From Hippasteria phrygiana (lineage: Eukaryota > Echinodermata > Asteroidea > Valvatida > Goniasteridae): a DNA stretch of 64,000 bases. The notes beneath the pieces were generated by a model, which made no database searches, had not been told where the DNA came from, and saw nothing but the letters and a program-made list of their open reading frames with translations. The translations under genes were made by a program, and so were the position numbers. The stretch's first letter is position 1. Each line of letters starts with the position of its first letter. Shown here in pieces: positions 59,720 through 64,000 of the stretch. The DNA lies in the NCBI GenBank assembly GCA_037893225.1, contig JAZGUH010000618.1, positions 62,001 through 126,000 of the forward strand. The letters are read 5' to 3'.

Positions 59720-60692
59720 AAATATTTAACACACAATGAACTTGTTTTAGAAGTTCTGCTTGTACGAAATAAAGTCGTTGTAAAAGAAGCCAGATGATTT
59801 AAAAGGTAGAAAAAAAAAATCACATCTGGCAGTTTCCTACAACTTCCAGCGCAGCCAAGCTCGGGTAGGACTACTCCGTCAGCGGCAGGAACACGTCCCT
59901 CAACCCCAGCAGCTTTGTATGATGTTGCTGCGCAGCGCGCTTGGAATATGAAAAGAAAAAAAACAAGAGCATGCAACAGCATCCCAAGCAGCAGGCTTGA
60001 AAGTTTGCACTCAGTTCTCAAGGGAAACAATAAGTGGATTGCCTGGCCTCATGCTAGAGACTTTGTGGGTTTTTTCTTTAAAACCCTAGAAAAAGAAGCA
60101 AGGCAAAAGTTGTTGGGAAAACGACGAGCAATGAGATCTTCAACAGAAGTTCATTACAAGTATGAGTTTGGTTCTTTCCAGGGAAATTTTTTTTTTTGGG
60201 GGGGGGGGGCACTGCTCACTTTAGCCGAGTTACGGATGTTAGAAAATATGATAAAACACATCACAGAATCGGTTGCAACAAACATAATGGTGAAAAGCTT
60301 CAGTGATACATTATGACTGCATATTTCAAAGTGGTAAAAGTACAGAATTTCACCTTAATGATGAATGTCAAGGACAGTCACTCTGTAAATCACTCAACTT
60401 GTTGGGAATATTCGAAGGTGGGAAAGATGATGGGGGAAAGATGATGGGATCAACATTGATGCAGCATTCAACCCCGTTTTTGAGGAACTTCTGAAGATCA
60501 CTGGGGCATCTCAAAGTTGCAGCTCCCAAAAATTTAAGGTTCATCAAAAAATCAGAGAACATTTTGGAAGGCTTTGTGAAAGTTAAATAATTTTTCCCTC
60601 TTAAGTTATTTACTTTTACATTTTTCATTCATATAAAAACCATTCTGTCCGAGGAAAAAAAATATTTAACACACAATGAACTTTTTTTAGAA
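59720..60692. repeat. 33-bp direct repeats flanking a 0.9-kb block
   Basis: aaatatttaacacacaatga acttgttttagaa at the left recurs at the right with one or two differences. The enclosed DNA has a G-rich homopolymer and an unrecognised open frame. It could be a segmental or insertion remnant. Confidence 0.55.
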
Positions 60693-61769
60693 TTTGAGTC
60701 AAGTTTTAATTTGGTTGCAAATCATACAATTTACTTGAAATTGTAAAGGTAACTTAAATTGTACCTTTCTGGAAAAATTAAGGATTTTTCACAAAACCTT
60801 AATATTTTTCATTTTACACAAAGAGGTCTTAAAAACTGATGTGATAGGCTACTTTGGTAATTGAGTCATGAAAGTCAATGGTCAAGTCTGGTCAATTGTA
60901 GTCTGGTCAAGTGGATACATGATAATTCACGAGGATCTCTTCTCTTTGGCGAGTCAGATCTTTGAGTCATTTGCCATGTTTAAACAAGACATGGGTGTGA
61001 TAAGAGGACCCATGATAGCAACTAATATCAAGAGATCGATATCCGATGCAAGTCCATGCAACATGAAAACAGTGGCATAACTTGGGTTGAACTGGGGGAG
61101 GGGGGGTTGACAACACCTGAGTGAATACATTTTTCGGGGGGGGGGGGGGACTGAAGGCAGCAATGTAATCGTTTTTGTTGAAGATTTTAAATGGGGGAGA
61201 GGAGGTGGCACGTGTCCCCCATGCACGCACATACATGTAGTTACATGTAGGCCACTGTATGAAGCATGTACATGTATTGTACTTTGAACATCCTCCGCAA
61301 ATATTTTGTTCAGTGCTACTTTATGCAATTCTTTATGAAGTAATCAGACGATGTATGACTGGGCGTCTTTCTTAAGCATCCCCTGATGGCGGTCATCCAT
61401 GTGGTACTTTGGAGAGAAAAAATCAAGTAACCAGACGACTTAGGACTGGAAGACTTTAATTACTTTAGCACTCTTTGATGGTGATCACCACTGTTTAATC
61501 AGAAGAGAGTACTACTTCCCTTTGATGGCAACCTGTAGAGTCTGCTTAATTTGTTTCCCGCAGCGAACACGAATAGTAAAGAATTCAGAATTGGGGTTCC
61601 TTGTTTAGTTATTTAAAGAAAAAAACAGAATAAAAAATAATCTTACTTGGATTTCAGGTACAATGCATATACAATGTATTGTGGAAACTTGGGTAATCTG
61701 GATCTATGGCAGGGCGAAGGGATTAATCCAGGGTTGGGTCTAGTTTTAGCTGAAAAGGGGTGAAAACTC

Positions 61770-61789
61770 GGGGGGGGGGGGGGGGGGGG
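61770..61789 (+). repeat. G20 homopolymer
   Basis: Twenty G in a row, 140 bp before the C15/G19 inverted pair. Confidence 0.95.
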
Positions 61790-61928
61790 TGTTAACAATA
61801 ACAGGTATGCACCGCTTTTGTCTGCATAATATTAAACCTGCTTCCTTTGAGTACATCAAATAGGTAATTTATGCAGAAATAGCATGTGTGCCTCCTGCAT
61901 TCCCTCTCCCATGAGCACAGAGAGCTTA

Positions 61929-61970
61929 CCCCCCCCCCCCCCCAATAAATTGGGGGGGGGGGGGGGGGGG
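61929..61970. repeat. C15-AATAAATT-G19 inverted homopolymer pair
   Basis: Fifteen C, an eight-base spacer and nineteen G. The two runs can pair to a hairpin, or separately adopt i-motif and quadruplex folds. Confidence 0.95.
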
Positions 61971-64000
61971 CAATAATGCTGGACCTGTCCCAGTGATATT
62001 TAAATGGAAAGATTCTACTTTAATAACCCCACAGCAAAATCTTGGAAAACAAATTACTCTCCTTGATAAAAACTATCAAAATATGTGGCTCAGCCTGTTA
62101 TTTCAAGATTTATGTCGGCAAAATCTGTAAAAATAAGGCAGAAATCAACATGTGCCAACTTGAAAAACATCTGCATGTAGCACAAATAACACAAACTTTC
62201 TTCCCCTATATTGCACAAACATTTCCCAACTAAGTTCTAAAATTCCCCAAAGGTTGTGCCAAGTGTTTATACAATTCTGAAAACAGACGGATGATTCTTT
62301 TCCAGAATTTGCTTTTCCTGACCGATTTTGGTAGGATATATACTGAAGTAGAATCTTTCCGTTTAGCGTTTATACAAAATACGTGTAGAATTCATCGTGC
62401 ATTGAGTACATGTACATTCGCTATGCATGCTCACTACGTTATATTGTACATGCTCTAGTCTTATCTTGCCACCACCAAGCCTACTTACAATGTCGAAATT
62501 ATGCTGATTGTAACACCCATCAGCATGTTGATGAATGCTGGAATAAATCTACTTCCCGTCCTTTTGACCACAAACACGACCAATCTGTGAATACATTCAT
62601 TTTCCACGTCCAAAACACCCACAGAATTAACGCTGCATTTCCCGCACGCACAATGTTGCCACGTCAGCCATTTTTAAATACCCACTGAACGTCAGCACGT
62701 GCGAAGACGCACATAAATCACCAGGATTCAGTGGAAAAATGCTCCTTTTAAAAATATTGGCCAGGGGCAAATGGACTAAGCCAATGTTTTTATGCAGATT
62801 TTAGATGTTCAGCTAAGTCTTACAAGTATAATTGAAGTGAGTATTGAAGCCATTCGTCGAGAAAACAATTTTTGTTACACGACAGCTGTTCTCCGTCTTG
62901 GGAAATTCCACGGGTATGAGTCATGCATATTTGACCTTGGCATACACAATGGAGTCGTGTGACCAGGGGACGCGGAGTATTATAGCCGAATCACTTCGGG
63001 GTTGTTGCCAAAGAGTTCCTCCACACACAAAAAATAGATTTTGGTCCCAAAAATCCTTGGATCTGGTCTATCTAAAACATTTTTGGGAGGGATAAATATC
63101 GATGACGTCATCACTTAGCAAAAAGAAAGTCAGCAGAGGCAATTTTTGTGCAGATTTTTCTCTTCTAGTGGCCGGGAGCGCCAGCTGTTTATGTCATGAT
63201 CGTGCGATAGACGAAGGTTGAAAGGTCACGTACAAGAGAGGGAAAGTTGAGTATTGAGCTATTTCGGTAGTTTTGGTGAAAAAAGGGGAATTTTTGTAGG
63301 CCCAATAATTTATTTTTAATAAGTAATTTTCTTAACTTATAATTCGATTATCTGAAGGCCGATTTTCACCATTTTTAAAAGGTAGAGTTCGGAACTTATG
63401 CATATTCATTACATAAATTTCCCGGATGTAGGGTGTTCCCTGTAAGGAGAAATCCATTCATGAATTTCGTTATGTGTTTTTGGAAATCCGAGTCGGCACA
63501 TGTAAACAACAAATAAAAGGGCGCCCTCTGTTGATTTGCACAGTCGAGTTCAGTTTGTACGCGCGAAATACAAATTGGCGGACCGTGAGTGCAACATTGC
63601 ATTTGCCAGGGTTCTTATTATAATAATAATAATAATAATTTGGGAGGCTAATCATCCTTACTCGCAGCTGGGATGCTGAATTGCGAAGGACGCGGCTATT
63701 TCAGCTGTGTTGCGTTCTGTTGCATTTGCCAGGGTGCTCAGAGAATACCTCGTGGGGGTTAGTGTTAATGCAAGACTTTAAACGGACATGAAGCCTTTTT
63801 GAAAAGCCCAATTGGGCTACAAGACGTTTTTCCAAAAATGACTATAGTTTGGAAAGATTTAAAAAGTAGAATATAATAATGTACACGATGATCTCTTAAA
63901 AATGCGCTGTTTGTCTGAAAAATATTGAATTATTTTGGGGATGCCTGCTTGGTTTGGAAAAGTCACTGTTGGAAACCCCATGGAAACCTAGATCACGCCT

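Larger units (their letters stand above)
59124..64000. other. Start of the intron after exon h, running off the window
   Basis: No further B56 exon is seen. It contains a 33-bp direct repeat (59720-59752 and 60660-60692) around a 134-codon frame of unknown meaning (59915-60316), several G and C homopolymers and a (taa)n tract at 63615-63640. An alternative 3' end inside this interval cannot be ruled out. Confidence 0.7.

Noticed and set aside
62410..62688. 92-codon plus frame rich in His and Cys
   Set aside because: No zinc-finger spacing or other family pattern; no support as an exon.

Overview
The window is eukaryotic, intron-rich, AT-leaning DNA. It looks like an animal nuclear genome, most likely a marine invertebrate. 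The reasons are GT-AG introns of 0.4 to 14.5 kb, a metazoan-type PP2A B56 gene, a Penelope-like retroelement, many small DNA transposons, and very frequent palindromic ACATGTAC words. I lean towards an invertebrate deuterostome (echinoderm, hemichordate or amphioxus-like), but this is inference and no marker gene settles it.

The only cellular gene I can support is a regulatory B subunit of protein phosphatase 2A of the B56 (B') family, gamma/delta class, on the + strand. Eight consecutive coding exons lie at 12314-12513, 18621-18731, 33208-33300, 45400-45530, 52925-52984, 54089-54197, 58607-58660 and 59073-59123. All have canonical AG and GT borders and matching phases, and together they give about 270 codons without a stop. 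The 5' exon(s) with the start codon lie before, or unrecognised within, 1-12313. The 3' half of the protein lies beyond 64000.

Everything else is upstream or intronic DNA packed with repeats. Bases 1-12313 hold a 2.7-kb inverted-repeat element with an internal regulatory-like motif array (1241-3937), a hAT-type element with 8-bp target duplication (4547-5782), GGGCGAC-rich tandem modules (6.7-7.8 kb) and tRNA-derived repeats. Intron 1 holds a filled-site MITE, a Tigger-type MITE and a 1.9-kb CCGTAATTT element. Intron 2 holds a nearly identical 2.07-kb tandem duplication (21.8-25.9 kb) that carries pogo/Tigger copies with a transposase remnant, and a third inverted copy at 30.7-31.8 kb. Intron 3 holds a decayed Penelope-like retroelement (36.4-38.5 kb) with reverse transcriptase, GIY-YIG endonuclease and a hammerhead-like 3' motif, and also a piggyBac-like MITE. 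Intron 4 holds a hAT element inserted in an older MITE, a second CCGTAATTT element inserted in a SINE, and a 17-bp minisatellite. Introns 5-8 hold a 41-bp minisatellite and nested TTAA-flanked MITEs.

The transposon fragments do not act together as a pathway. The clearest story is layered transposition into the introns of one conserved gene, with several insertions datable by nesting. I found no CRISPR array, rRNA or bacterial-type operon.
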